Below are positions 23,153 through 34,656 of a stretch of 64,000 nucleotides of DNA, one piece after another. Under the pieces are notes generated by a model. It did no database searches. It saw nothing but the letters and a program-made list of their open reading frames with translations, and had not been told where the DNA came from. The translations under genes were made by a program, and so were the position numbers. The stretch is from Acephala macrosclerotiorum. Taxonomy: Eukaryota; Ascomycota; Leotiomycetes; Helotiales; Mollisiaceae. The stretch spans positions 124,001 to 188,000 of the forward strand of contig MU119208.1 of assembly GCA_014904845.1 (NCBI GenBank), written 5' to 3'. Every line of letters begins with the position of its first letter. Positions within the stretch are counted from its first letter, which is position 1.

Positions 23153-25152
23153 ATGTCCAATGTTGCTAAGAACATTGAAGCAGAACTTATGAAATCTACA
23201 CAAAGTCAAAGCATTGATCTTCCCACCGTAACCGCTCAGGACATCCAGAGACTTTTGACCAAAGGTACTATCACCAGTGTCCAACTGGTAGACAGGTGCC
23301 TTGAACAGATTGAAAAGCATGATACTTACTTGCGAGCGGTGCTTGAGAAATGTCCCGGTGCTAGGAAACAAGCGGAAAGTCTCGACATCGAACGCCGCAA
23401 CGGAATCGTCCGCGGTCCCTTACATGGCGTTCCAATTTTACTGAAAGTGCTTAATTCCGGCTCCTGTTGGTAGACTTCAAGAGATTGATCTTTTAACAGG
23501 ATAATATAGAAACTCATCCGGGTTTGGGGATGAATACAACAGCGGGAAGTCTTGCACTTATTGGATCGCGGCCTACTAAAAGTGCTGAGATAGTCGATCG
23601 AGTAAGTTGTTCATATTCCATCTCGGCCACAAACTTACACGTTTGTAGATAATGAGCGCTGGTATGCTAATCTTGGGTAAGACACAGTTATCAGTAAGTG
23701 ATGAAGTTCTGTCTCAGGCCACCTCGCTGACAGGTACAACAGGAATTGAGCGGTTTCAAGCAGGTATCCCATTTTCGGCAAAAATTCCCATACTAATTAT
23801 CGTCAGAGGATCACAAATCATGCCAGGATGGTCAGCAGTTGGTGGACAATGCCAATCAGCTTATACAAAAGGCGATGTAGATCTGAGCGACACGGGACTG
23901 GGCCACAGTGTAAGCCTGTTCCTACATCTTGACGTTTAGCTGACATTTCGAAGTCCCCAGGTGGATCTTCAACCGGATCGGCGGTTGCAGTAAGCGCCGG
24001 ATATGCCCCACTATCCATTGGGACAGACACCGGAGGTTCTTTGATAACACCAGCATTACGAGCCTCTCTTTATACTCTCCGTCCAACGATGGGACTCGTC
24101 TCACAACAAGGTATCGTCCCACTCTCAGGACTTTTTGACACAGCTGGACCAATGGCAAAGTCTGCGATTGATCTTGCGAATTTACTGGATGTCTTGGTCG
24201 ACCCAAGTCTGGTCGCCGGGGTGGGTTCGTATGCGGACGCGTTGCCTGGAGATTTCAGTAAGATCAAGGTTGGTGTGCTTCGGCCTGAAGATTGGTTGTT
24301 TGGACCCAGTCTGCAGAATCCAGTAGAGTCTGCCACTCAACAAATGGTGAGTGTTACAAAGCTCGTTTGATGATAATGCCTAATTGTGCGAAAGACCAAA
24401 GACACATATGCGGCGTACGAGAAAATCCGGAGCTTGTCGAAGTCCTTTCAGGAAGTAACGCTTATCTCTCCTGATGAGCTCGAAATCGATGGTATCTCGA
24501 GCTTCTACGAGCTTCAGAGTAAGTCGAGTAGCGATTCTTCTGCAAGGTTGCTGACAGTTGAAAGCTGCTCGATTTGGGGCGTCTTTGGAGGGGTATTTGC
24601 GGACGCTTAAGTCCTCAAAAGTACGAACCCTTGATGATTTGATTCGATTTAATGAGGATCACAGCAATGTTGAACTTCCACCTGGTACGTAACATTTGGG
24701 TTTTTGAAACGAACGAGCTTTTGATTTGAGTGAACTTAGGATACAGAAATCAAGACCAGCTGCTAGCTGCTGCAAAGGCCAACATGTCAAACGATGAACA
24801 CGAGCATCTTCTACAACATGCTCGCACCATTAGTCGAGAACTCGGCATCGACAAAACACTAAAGGATTACGAAATCGATGTCATTATTGCTCCTGGAGAC
24901 TCGGCTTTCAACCTGCTAGTTTCTTCGGCTGGTAAGTTCTAACTTGAGATTTAAGGCATTGAGCTCCAGCTTATAAAAAAAGGATACACATCAGCAACCA
25001 TGCCGCTCTCATATCTCGATTACAATGGTAGGCCTATTGGGCTGGCTGCTTTCGCAAGTGCGAACAGTGAGAGGACGCTGCTGCAGGTTCTCAGTGCATG
25101 GGAAGCGGCTTCGCCGCCTCGCAAACCACCTCCAAGCCTTGTAGTTACATAA
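23153..25152 (+). CDS. Amidase-signature hydrolase, paralogue B (519 aa, 10 exons)
   Basis: Join 23153-23446, 23500-23601, 23649-23693, 23743-23759, 23807-23909, 23954-24346, 24395-24518, 24565-24684, 24740-24931 and 24983-25152. Introns are 44-55 nt. The triad is visible: Lys98 (GVPILLK), Ser192/193 in PGGSSTGS and Ser216 in [11 protein letters not shown]. The C-terminal part has [16 protein letters not shown] and ends LVVT. The fourth intron (23760-23806, 47 nt) only keeps frame if the donor is GC (CAA|GCAGGT); using the nearby GTATCC donor shifts the frame. The gene is therefore either intact with a GC-AG intron or carries a 4-base frameshift. Paralogue A lacks this intron. Reaction as for paralogue A; substrate unknown. 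Confidence 0.8.
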
Positions 25153-26652
25153 AGAGCAATCATTATGATACCTATGATCATAGTACGCTCCGGATTGTTA
25201 TAAGGGGGAGGGCTAGCTAAATATTAGTGGTGATATGACGAGGTCCATAGCTTGTGGTTTCTCTCCTCCTCGACCTAAGACTACATGGGACAATCATACG
25301 AACAGGAAAGTATTCATAGGCAAATTTGTGCCGCCACTGGTGTGAGATCGAGATAGGTAGAGAAAGTTCGCTCCAAGTAGAACTCAAATTACCTTCTGGT
25401 TGAATTTAAACGCAGTTCTGTTTCAGGGGTATCACGTGCAGTGGCAATTAGCAGTGGAGGCAGGAGAGTGAGATGATTCTAATAGAGCCAACGGTTCAAC
25501 GATCTAATTATCTGAAAAACGAATAAGTTATAACACATTTAGGAGTCTATCAAGATAGCCGAAGGCGTTCAGCAGGGGCATGATCACGTGTATCGGTAAA
25601 TAGCGGAGGCTGAACTTCTTGTTTCCGCCTCATTGCGACTGAAAAATACATGCCCGGGGCTTCATCCGATTGCTGTCGGTTTTCAATTTGATGATGAGCT
25701 GCAAGCCGAAAGGGGCCGTGTTCGGGTCATGGGGCACAATACCTGTCGACACACTGAACTGTGCCCCCATGCACTGCCCCCACGCCTTCATACCGGTCGG
25801 GCGCCCACAGCGAAAGTTCGGTGAGGAGAAGAGACCGCCCTTGCCGTCATGGAACTCTTGACGATCTCCGAGCCATAGCCTTGTTGTCTATCCACGTCTT
25901 CTTCTCGCCTCAAAATTCACCTCTCTTCTGTGTACAAATATGTTACTCGTACTGAAGATTTTATTTTTATTTTTTATTTTTTTTGGGGATCTCTTACCTA
26001 GATCAACAATTGTATAATTTTGCATCCCATTCATTTATTGGTGCGTCTTCCTCTGGATTTACAAATGAGGGGTTCACAGAATCCCATGATGATTGATAAG
26101 GCGCCGCAACAATTTTGGGTGTGCCGCGATTGGTAGGTAATGACCCAATAACAATAATACCTTGTAATACCTTGGATTCAGTTGCAGCCTCCAGCTAGGG
26201 AGCAGGGATAAGATTGGGTCAGATCTAGAGAGCTGTATTTTGCGTTTGCGCGAGGCAACCACACAGCTAGCACTTTTGCTGGTGACAGAGAGCTGTCCGC
26301 CTCATTAATCGTGGCCAGCACTCGCTGATCTCTTTCAATCGGTGACTCGGTGCATGTCAGAATGGCTAGCTGAGCTTGAGATCCCAGGTGTCGGAGACGT
26401 AACCTCAAAAATTGTTCTCGTTCTTCTGCTGCTTCTCTGTTGTTAGCTTCCTTCAGCAGCTTCTTTGGCAAAGTATATATTCCTTCAAAATGGCTTCTCC
26501 CGGGCCAAAAGACATCGAAATGGACGGCTTGGGGAATGACGATCATGACCCTGAGAGTTTGGAGCCTCTGCCTCGAGGCTTTTCCTGGTATCGAAGTTGG
26601 ACGGTCCGGGTATCATAGTTTGGATCCGATCTACTTAGAATGATTGCTTACT
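25153..26652. other. Intergenic, with T-rich tract
   Basis: About 1.5 kb without a supported gene. A T-rich run (TTTTATTTTTATTTTTTATTTTT) lies at about 25960-25984. An ATG at 26490 with good context opens a 42-codon frame (MASPGPKDIEMDGLG...) that closes before the next gene; it may be a uORF or an unused first exon. Confidence 0.45.
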
Positions 26653-28480
26653 ATGTTTAGACTGATCGATCTAGCAAAAGCAATACAGCTGCAAGCATCT
26701 CGAGTACTGTTTCACATTGGTCCGTAAGGTTGATTGCTAGATGTTTGTCCTCTATCATGCTCTCTGTCTCCAAAGACCACGTGCTGACAACTCTCAAGGG
26801 TCACCATCATCAAAGCGGACATCAGGCCCTCAAATCCCATCTGTAGCCACTTTATCAGAATCGCAAAATAAATTCTTGGTTGCAATACTGGGAGAAATAC
26901 CTCGTACTGAGCTTCAGCTAGAGCTAGAGAAAGCTTGCGCATGGTATATCGGATACCTGGAGTTCAAGATCAGAGAATCGTGGACTAAGCTGTTCCGCGA
27001 CATGTTAAAGGGGGTCAATCCTATCACTGATGATCCCTGCAATCAAGATCTTTCTGCTGCGTTTGAGGTTTTGAAGATTATCGTTGAGGAGATCGCGCGC
27101 GAAAGGATTGCACTCACAGACCTCGTTGATACGCTATACAACGAGAAGCTTTTAGAAGACACTGATGATGAGCGGTCAAACGCTAAGCAGCTAGTATTCA
27201 TTGTATTTGGATGGATAAGTATGTTGAGTGCTAGATTGTTCTCCTCAAATGACCCGAGAGCTAATTCTTGGGTGATAAACTAGGCACTTTATATCCAGCT
27301 GGCTTCGATCCTGAAGCCAAGGCACTGCAAATCATCAACCCTTTAGAAGGAGACTCTACCAACAATAAGAAACCGGCAAAGCGGAGAGCCTCCCGACGCC
27401 GAATTAAGACCTTCGCGATATACGAACAACCCCTCGAGTCGAATGACCACCTGGATCAGCCCCTTTACACCTTACTAGGGAGTTTTGGGAAGATTATACC
27501 ACAACGCAATCGACAGTCATCGATTACGGGTCACTCAACTCCACTGCTGGCGCTCCCTGCAAGGCCTGATGAGCACTGGATCGAACTATCATTACTCTGT
27601 TTTCATACCCTGGAAAAGGTTGCTTTCATCAAGGTCGAATGGGTAGACAGTCTGAGTCTGCACCTCGAGTTCGATAGAAGTACGAAAGTGCTGAAATTAT
27701 TTCGGCTACCATCTCTATGTCTCATCATGTCGTCTTGCGACAAGCTCTCACCCCTATCTCGGTAGGTCACTTATCAATTCCAGCATAAAGATCTGTATTG
27801 ATTATATCAGGATATTCTGGGATGCCGATGACGGCAATAACTTCCTCCGAGCGGAGGTGGAAGACGCGAGCGAATTCTACAAGGAAGTCCTCTTATCCTA
27901 CCGACTGATATTCGGTCAGGAGAGCAACTCACATCGAGACTTCAGCATCACTAGTCAATCTTATACTCCGCTTTCGAAAGATCTAGAATACCACGACTCT
28001 CTACTTCCTATTCTATGTGGTCAGGATTGGGAAAGTGCGACAGCGCGACCTATCTACGAGATGATCGACGCCGAAGACCCTTCAACTCAATATTCTCCCG
28101 CGGCTGATTTTCCGTACTTGGGTAAACGGCTACTTGAGATCCAGAGATATGTGAGAGGTCACAAGCCTAATGATTTCTGGGCCCTTTGGTATGATAAGAG
28201 AGACCATGCGGCGTGGTGGGCATTTTGGGTGAGTGTCTTCGTCCTCACTACAACGCTTGCGAAGCTAAACCCCACTAGGCAGTAATTTTAATCGGCGGTA
28301 TCACAGTGGTAATAACGACATTACTAGGAGTCTTACAGGTGAGTCTCGTCTGTTCTCTACTTGAACAACATACTAATACGGTCATTCATCGTTCAGTTGG
28401 CGGTTGGAATTCTCCAGGCTCAATATGCGAGAGAGCAACTTGGGCAACAAACCCAACAGGTTATGCCACCTGGGGGATAG
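26653..28480 (+). CDS. Unnamed fungal helical protein with C-terminal membrane segment (508 aa)
   Basis: Join 26653-26719, 26799-27218, 27284-27761, 27811-28228, 28279-28338 and 28397-28480. The start MFRLIDLAKAIQLQASRVLF is inferred from a GTCCGT donor and a CTGACAACTCTCAAG acceptor; an alternative start is ATG 26741, in the frame of exon 2. The other junctions are canonical (GTATGT, GTAGGT, GTGAGT, GTGAGT). The pattern is one I associate with an uncharacterised family common in Pezizomycotina: an N-terminal helical half with LVFIVFGWISTLY, a middle acidic SRIFWDADDG, then AWWAFW followed by one hydrophobic segment (AVILIGGITVVITTLLGVLQ) near the C-terminus. It likely sits in a membrane with its bulk cytosolic. 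Function is unknown. It converges on the NLR gene with under 200 bp between stops. Confidence 0.7.
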
Positions 28481-28668
28481 TTGGTGCCTCACAAAGATCA
28501 TTACAGTTGTTCATTTCCTGTTCACGTGTACATTCACATTCATGTTCAATACTGTGCGCGATTTTCTTGTTGATATAATTGAGAATATAATTCATGTAAG
28601 AAATTTCAAGAAAAATGCCAGCGCCACCAGCACCGCCAGCGCCGACAATTTCTGGGACAACAAAACGT

Positions 28669-31600
28669 TCATCTGAAGTAACCGGGAACCAGAGAATCAA
28701 ACGCATCTTCCATCTCATTCTGATCAACAACTCCTTCTTCATCAAGTGCCAAGACAACCCCTCCTTCCCCTTTCGCGCTCAGTTCTCGCATTGCCAGTTC
28801 CGCCCTATTCCTTAGCGCCGTTGCCTCTTCTGCATATGTTCCGAATGTGTCGCTCTCCAAAACCACGGAAGTCTTCCACATTATTCGCGCCATTGTCCCG
28901 TCATCTCGATCTGGGCTTCTGAGTTGTGCGATTGCCATCGCTTTATCGAGGTATGCTCTGCGGAAGGAGAAGGAATCAGTATGTGACAAAGTTGAAGCGG
29001 GTGCGGGGAATCACTTACTTCGCATTGTCAAGGTTTCCTCGCTTTTCTTCAACGCATCCCAAGCTGTAGTATGCTGCTGCGGTGATAGGATGGATGGGAA
29101 AGCTTGCGAGACAAATCTTTAAACTGGCTTCGTAAGCGCGTTTGGCCCCCGCCCAACTGTTCTGCGCAAAATCGATATTGCCGTATGCATAGTGGACACT
29201 GTAGGAGATGTTAACTGACGAACAGACGACCGGATGAGGAACACAAACTGAGCCATGAATTGCGCGTCTGCTCCTGATGTGCGGAAGAACAGAGCTTCGG
29301 ATTGGGCCACCATGTTCAAGGATTCATCGTAGTCTCCGAGTAGGAAATAAACACGTGATATGCAGAGGTAGGAAATGGCGAGGAGGAAAGCCGCAGTGTC
29401 ACCGCCGTCAACACCGCGCTCGATACGAATAGCAATTGCCTTCTTGAAGTACCTCATTGCCTCATCTGTGTTGCCTTCGGCTTGTTCAAGATTACCCATG
29501 TTGTGATAAGAACTCGAGAGCTAGAACGTTTGTCAGTCCGAAATCCGTTTTCATACCCTGAGTTTTCGCCAAAGGAGAGGGAAATATCGCTCCTTACCTC
29601 TAAGTTGTTTTCAGGTAATTTGGCCTCCTGAATTTGAAGGTATATCTCCCACGCTTTTCGGCATTCGTGGAGTTGGTTCAACTCATAGTAAGCTGAGCCC
29701 GAAGTTCCGCATAGATTGGCAAATTGCAATGATTCTTTATCATCACATGCAGCAGCTGCTGTGTCCACAAGTTGGAGACAGAGACTGTAATCACTGACTT
29801 CGTACAAGTACCTGGCACAATTGGAGAGGAGGTCGATGAATTTCTTGGACCTTTGATCGATAGAAGTTAGCTTTGCATGAACATAGGATTGCCAAATACA
29901 TACCCTATCAGCCTAGGGTCTACACCACCCTTTCGGTTGATCCCCGCGAACTGGAAACTGAGGTGAGCGCCGTGAGAGATGTAAGTTTCGCATGCACCCC
30001 ACTGCGAAGAGAGGTAATCTCCATGCTCTTGCTTCGGAAAAGCTTCGTATACAAGTGCCACGGCACTGTCAAAGAAGTCCTGCAAATCTTGGGCAGAGTG
30101 GTAGTTCATCGCCTCTTGCACTTCACGATGTGCCCATAGCTCACGACCTTCTTGTTTGATTAGCTTAAACGAGACAAGCTCATCAAGTGCTGCGCGAAGT
30201 AGGGCGGGAGTTCTGATGACAGTGGAAAGGGCAGTCTGGGCGCTAGGATCCTCGTGGCTAGGATTCTGCTTGCAGAATTGAAGTCTTCCATCCAAGGCTT
30301 TTTGATTTCGTGGGAGGAAAAGATCGATCAAAATGCCGTCTGAGTGAAATGTTATTATCGAATCTACCACAAGAAACTCTTCGTACTAACCCGGGGATAG
30401 CAGCGACAGGACACTGAGAAGAGCGAGAGAGTTTCTGCTCAAATTTGTGAATCGCATATTGAACAAGGAGTCAAGGGCATGGACAGTATCCGAGCGCATG
30501 CCAATGGCTCGCTCGGGAAGATCTTTCTGACGCTCTTTGAATAGATCATAAGTTGAGGCAATGTTCGGCCCCCCGATTGCGTCGTTTTTAATCAATTCGG
30601 CAGCTTGTTCGATGGCAAGGGCAAGCTGGCGGAAAATGTCAGTTAGACAAGTGCCAAGTTCGAGCTGTGACTACTTACACCACTCAACGACTTCAGCAGT
30701 GCCTTGGCAGCTCTCTCTTCTGTCCCTTTGAGAAGACCCTGATCATCCTTTTCTACCCATTCTGGTCCGAGAAGTTTCATGAGCAGCTTCCAACCCTGTT
30801 GATCTGTAAAAGGCTTCACTGTGTCGCCTTTTCGATGGGCGTCATTCGTGAAGTTGTAGTACTTGCGCGAAGTGATCCTGGAAAGGCATTAGCTGCTACG
30901 AATGATTTATATAGTAGGTATCGGGTGGTACAAAATTGAGCCCTTCACGCTCACAGGCCAGTAGCCCTTGAGAATAATCTCTCGTTCTTATGGAATATCA
31001 GCAAGATAGTCAGCTACATTCGAAATCTGATACTCACCTGCATTGTCATATATCAACAGCCATTTCCTTTCTGCGAGTTTTCAATCAGTAAGTGTCATTG
31101 AACTCAATCATGTTAGAGCGTTGGACTCACTCGTTGTCTTCAGCCATTTCAGCACAGCTAACTGATTTTCCTCGTGATGACCTAGTTTCAATCAACATGA
31201 ATTCTTTCTTGCGGACGCTTGGTATCACCATTTCTGTCTGCTCCAGGAATGTTCAGTTCAACCGCGATATCAGAAAAACTCTGTCTCAGAGCTACAGACG
31301 TTTCGCAATTGACCCAGAATATGGCGTCAAAGTTCGATGGGTTCGTGTGCGCATACTCCAGCGCAATATCAGTCTTTCCCACACCACGTCGTCCGTAAAT
31401 TGTATAAGTACGAAGGTTTGGACTATTATGCCCCAGGAACTTGTCTATATTCTGTAGCTCGGTTGTCCGCCCGTAGAAGTTGATGTTCTTATTTCTAGGT
31501 AGTCTCGTACAGGGGAAGGTAACGTTCTCCTCTGGCTGCGGCATTTGTGCATGGCGAAGAGTCAGATTCCTGTTCACACGCTCAAGATTCACCTTGGTGT

Positions 31601-32556
31601 AAGCGTTGATGTCATTGAGATGCTTGATGGAAGCATCCATTTGAACAATGCCTTCGTTAATTCGTACTTCCAGGACTCTCCAGGCAGTAGTTCCTTCCGC
31701 ATCTGGGCTAAGATGTTAGCGACGATCCGATGAACTGGTCCAACACGAGCAATGTAGATGGCTTTACCAGTTGAGAACCTCCGAAGATACCGAACAGACT
31801 CCCCTTGGATCTGTAAGAGAGCATCTGGAGGGTTGTTAGTCTTGTTGGCACGAGCTGGAAAATAGTGGCATGCCTAGAACATCAACCATGGCGTATCGAG
31901 GCTCGTTCATGTCTTCGCAGACACCTAGACATCGATTAAAGAGTTCAACCGAGCTTCGAAGCCGCTTCATCCATCCCACGGTTCTCTGGAGTTTCTCTGG
32001 GGTCACACATGCTAGCTTTGGTATTATCATCAGCCAAAGCACATTATACGACTTGTTATGCCATTCACCTTGATGTTCAAACCGACTATCCCCCACAAGA
32101 AATTGACATCGGGTTCGTAGGGGTGGATGGCTCTAGTGAAGTGTGCCACCAAAGTCGCGAGCGATCGCGGAAAGGGGACGATCTGGCCTAGGAGACGTTG
32201 GGCAATTGGAAGCGCCTTTGGATCTTCTACCCGTGCCCGTATGTCGCTCTGCAGTGTCTGCCAGTCTTGAGGCTCGCTCACCTTTTCGCAATCTAGAAAG
32301 CAGTTAGAACTTTGACTACTTTGGGACATCGAAAGGGGGGAGGTGGAGGTCATCTTACCGGCGGCGGATAGATTCTGTTTCACAGCAGCAACTGTAAAGT
32401 CATACCTTCGAGATGCAAGTGACCTTGTATCACTAATTGCGGGGGTCAGTTACCGCATAGAGGGGTAAGGTGAGAGTAGAGCTACCTAAAGTCAACATCT
32501 TCCTCGTCTTCCCGAAGAGTATAGTTCGGATCGATTCCTCGAACAAGCTCACCCAT
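28669..32556 (-). CDS. Fungal NLR-type protein: helical N-domain, NB-ARC, TPR repeats (1,014 aa, 16 exons)
   Basis: Minus-strand join 32556-32486, 32432-32359, 32292-32069, 32015-31874, 31824-31768, 31702-31229, 31181-31131, 31070-31038, 30986-30932, 30877-30679, 30625-30391, 30339-29904, 29850-29598, 29520-29249, 29198-29019 and 28957-28669. Introns are 47-77 nt. Residues about 20-210 are a helical N-terminal domain of the type found on fungal STAND proteins (Goodbye/DUF7708-like; class unsure). The NB-ARC has P-loop GRRGVGKT (293-300), Walker B KWLLIYDNA (about 367-375) and GSILITSR (RNBS-B/sensor 1). The C-terminal third (about 690-960) carries TPR-like helices such as EAMRYFKKAIAIR and AAAYYSLGCVEEKRGN. 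Such proteins are cytosolic NTP switches linked to non-self recognition and cell death. Exon 4 needs a GC donor (CTAG|GCATGC); an alternative GT donor with a downstream acceptor would delete a few residues. No other lesion was seen. Confidence 0.82.
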
Positions 32557-33195
32557 TTCGACTGATTATGGGAGGAGTGTACGGAAGTTGAGCGCAGCCT
32601 CGCAGCTGATAGAAACGACGACTGGGGCTGGCACCGGACCAGTGATTGCTTAATCGTTCAAGAATGTTTACGAATGGTAAAGACGAGCGATCCTCAAGAG
32701 ATCGAGAGGTCAATAGGTAACACAACTCGAGGCTGTATTCGTTATTTGGGGGGCAGCTGTGCCCCCTCATCTGGCGGCTCCCATACAAAGCAAGCAACGA
32801 AGGTGCAGAAGAGCGCAGTGCCTGCCCTTGGGCAGCTTTGAGCGAGATGCATATCACCACCCTATCATATTATCTCTACGCAGCCTGGTGCTGCTGACTC
32901 CAATCAGGCTGCACCCCCATCCCCGCACTGGCCGAGGAACTCTGGGTGAACCTCTCCCTGAATCGTCGCCCATTCGCCGACTTGCATGCAAGGAGTGCAC
33001 AAGATCATAGGTGTGTCAGCAGGAACAAGTCGCAGCACAATAAGTTCTTTTGCAAGTGTGATAGAGATTAACGTAATTTTATTGTGAAGGCTTATCCACG
33101 AAAGATGCCAACCATCAACTGTAAATGCAAACGCAAACGTCACACACCTCCTCCCAAACCACGATTGCATGGGACTCTAGAGAAAGATCATATCA
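32557..33195. other. Intergenic, NLR promoter side
   Basis: About 0.64 kb with no supported gene. It should include the NLR promoter and the 3' UTR of the small minus-strand gene beyond. Confidence 0.45.
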
Positions 33196-33624
33196 TCAGA
33201 GAACGAGTCCACGTATCCGCCATATCATGATCCACCGTTGTTGCTTCCTATATTGTGAGATTAGCCACTGGTTCTGCAATGCGTAAAGGTATGGCTGGGT
33301 CGTGGAGGGTATACCGAATGCGCATATCTTTGGGCAGGCAACAATCAGCTTGCCATCACTCGGCCGTTGAGGACCCTCCCAATATGTTCTCCATGGTTGC
33401 GCCTTCTGCTTGGTACCCTTTGCGGCTGCTAATCCTTCTTGGCTGACAGCTTGGAAGTATTGTTCGACGGGTTCAGGGAGTTGGGAGACTGGAGAGGAGT
33501 TGTGGAGTGGAGAAGCTTCGGGGGAGGCAGATCTTGAGGAGACCTGTTTGCGACAACATTAGCTTTGGCCCACAGCGTCAGCTGGCGCGATATAACCTAC
33601 CTCCTTGGTGGCTGGTGAATCCAT
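33196..33624 (-). CDS. Small hypothetical two-exon protein (123 aa)
   Basis: Minus-strand join 33624-33601 and 33543-33196. Exon 1 encodes only MDSPATKE, ending at a GTAGGT donor; a 57 nt intron ends with AACAG and the frame continues VSSRSASPEASPLHNSSPVS, then VEQYFQAVSQEGLAAAKG and PWRTYWEGPQRPSDGK, up to TGA. The Ser/Pro-rich start and the middle part look like genuine protein. The last 50 residues are less convincing and may include another intron (GTATAC donor near 33362). No domain was recognised. Confidence 0.5.
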
Positions 33625-34656
33625 AGCTTCAGCAAGTCTTGCGCAGTAGTTGAAGACTGTTAAAGATTGTTAGAGATGATCGGATTTGTGCAGAGGAGAC
33701 TTGTGCAGAGGTGGGGAGTGGTTCTTGTTTGTACACCCGCCGATAGAATTTATAGGGAGGCAATTGACTTTGAGTCCTCTGAGGTGATTCGCTTACTGAC
33801 CGCGAACTAAATCTGATGAATTGGCCAACGAGCCGGGGAATCACTAGAGGGCAAGGCTGCGCAACGTTGGAGATAGCCACAAGGTCAGGAACTGCGTGCG
33901 GATCGAGTCGGAATGTTGGGCACCAAAAAAAACAAGGGACTGCGGGTGAAGTTGAGGGGAGGCGGTCAAGAAGGGCCTAAGGCTAGAAGACACAGGCGCC
34001 TATCTCGATAATGAGCTTGCAAGGCACTCTCGCGGCCAGATTTTGAAGGTAAGGTAAGGTTATCTAGAGGTGGTGCAAGGCAGTTCTAGAGCCAGATTCA
34101 GGCCAAGGAGGTGTGGACAAACAAATTACGGCCAATCGCTCAACATCGCGACATCCCGGTTAACAAAGCTGGCAATTGATATGGTTGAATTGGGGAAATT
34201 ACGCAAATGACCCTCGCCAGTGCCTGTGACTTCAGGCGAGATAAATCACTTTCCTTGGGACGACTGCATTGAATAAAACTGCCCTTTGTTGCACAAAAGA
34301 CGTCCAATAAACTGATTTCCTGAAAGTATTTCTGGGACTTTTTCGCTGCCAAAAGTTATGACTGTGGTCCAAGAACTGGCCTCTAAACATGAGTATGGAA
34401 TACGGATGTAGATAAGAGCCGATAGTGAGCTGACAGCCTGATAAGTAGCCCGACAGCCACAGCCTGACCCCGCGACGACCTTCCGTATCCATCCTTGCGT
34501 TACAGTAGTGCGATATCCTCAGCCTCAATGTGGTCTGAGCAATCTTAATAGTTAACGAAACTTTCAGGGACTATTAACAAAACACATACCAACTGCCTTC
34601 CTAGACCTCGCTGCTGTTGCGACTGACAATAGCAAGATCCTGATTCACTAGCCAAA
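33625..34656. other. Intergenic between divergent genes
   Basis: About 1.0 kb separating the small hypothetical gene (minus) from the AsaB-family gene (plus). Short frames only; no repeat or RNA gene recognised. Confidence 0.45.

Noticed and set aside
26490..26618. First exon MASPGPKDIEMDG for the membrane-tailed protein
   Set aside because: Good start context, but joins to the 26653 exon create a stop at the junction or break frame; the 26653 start is simpler.
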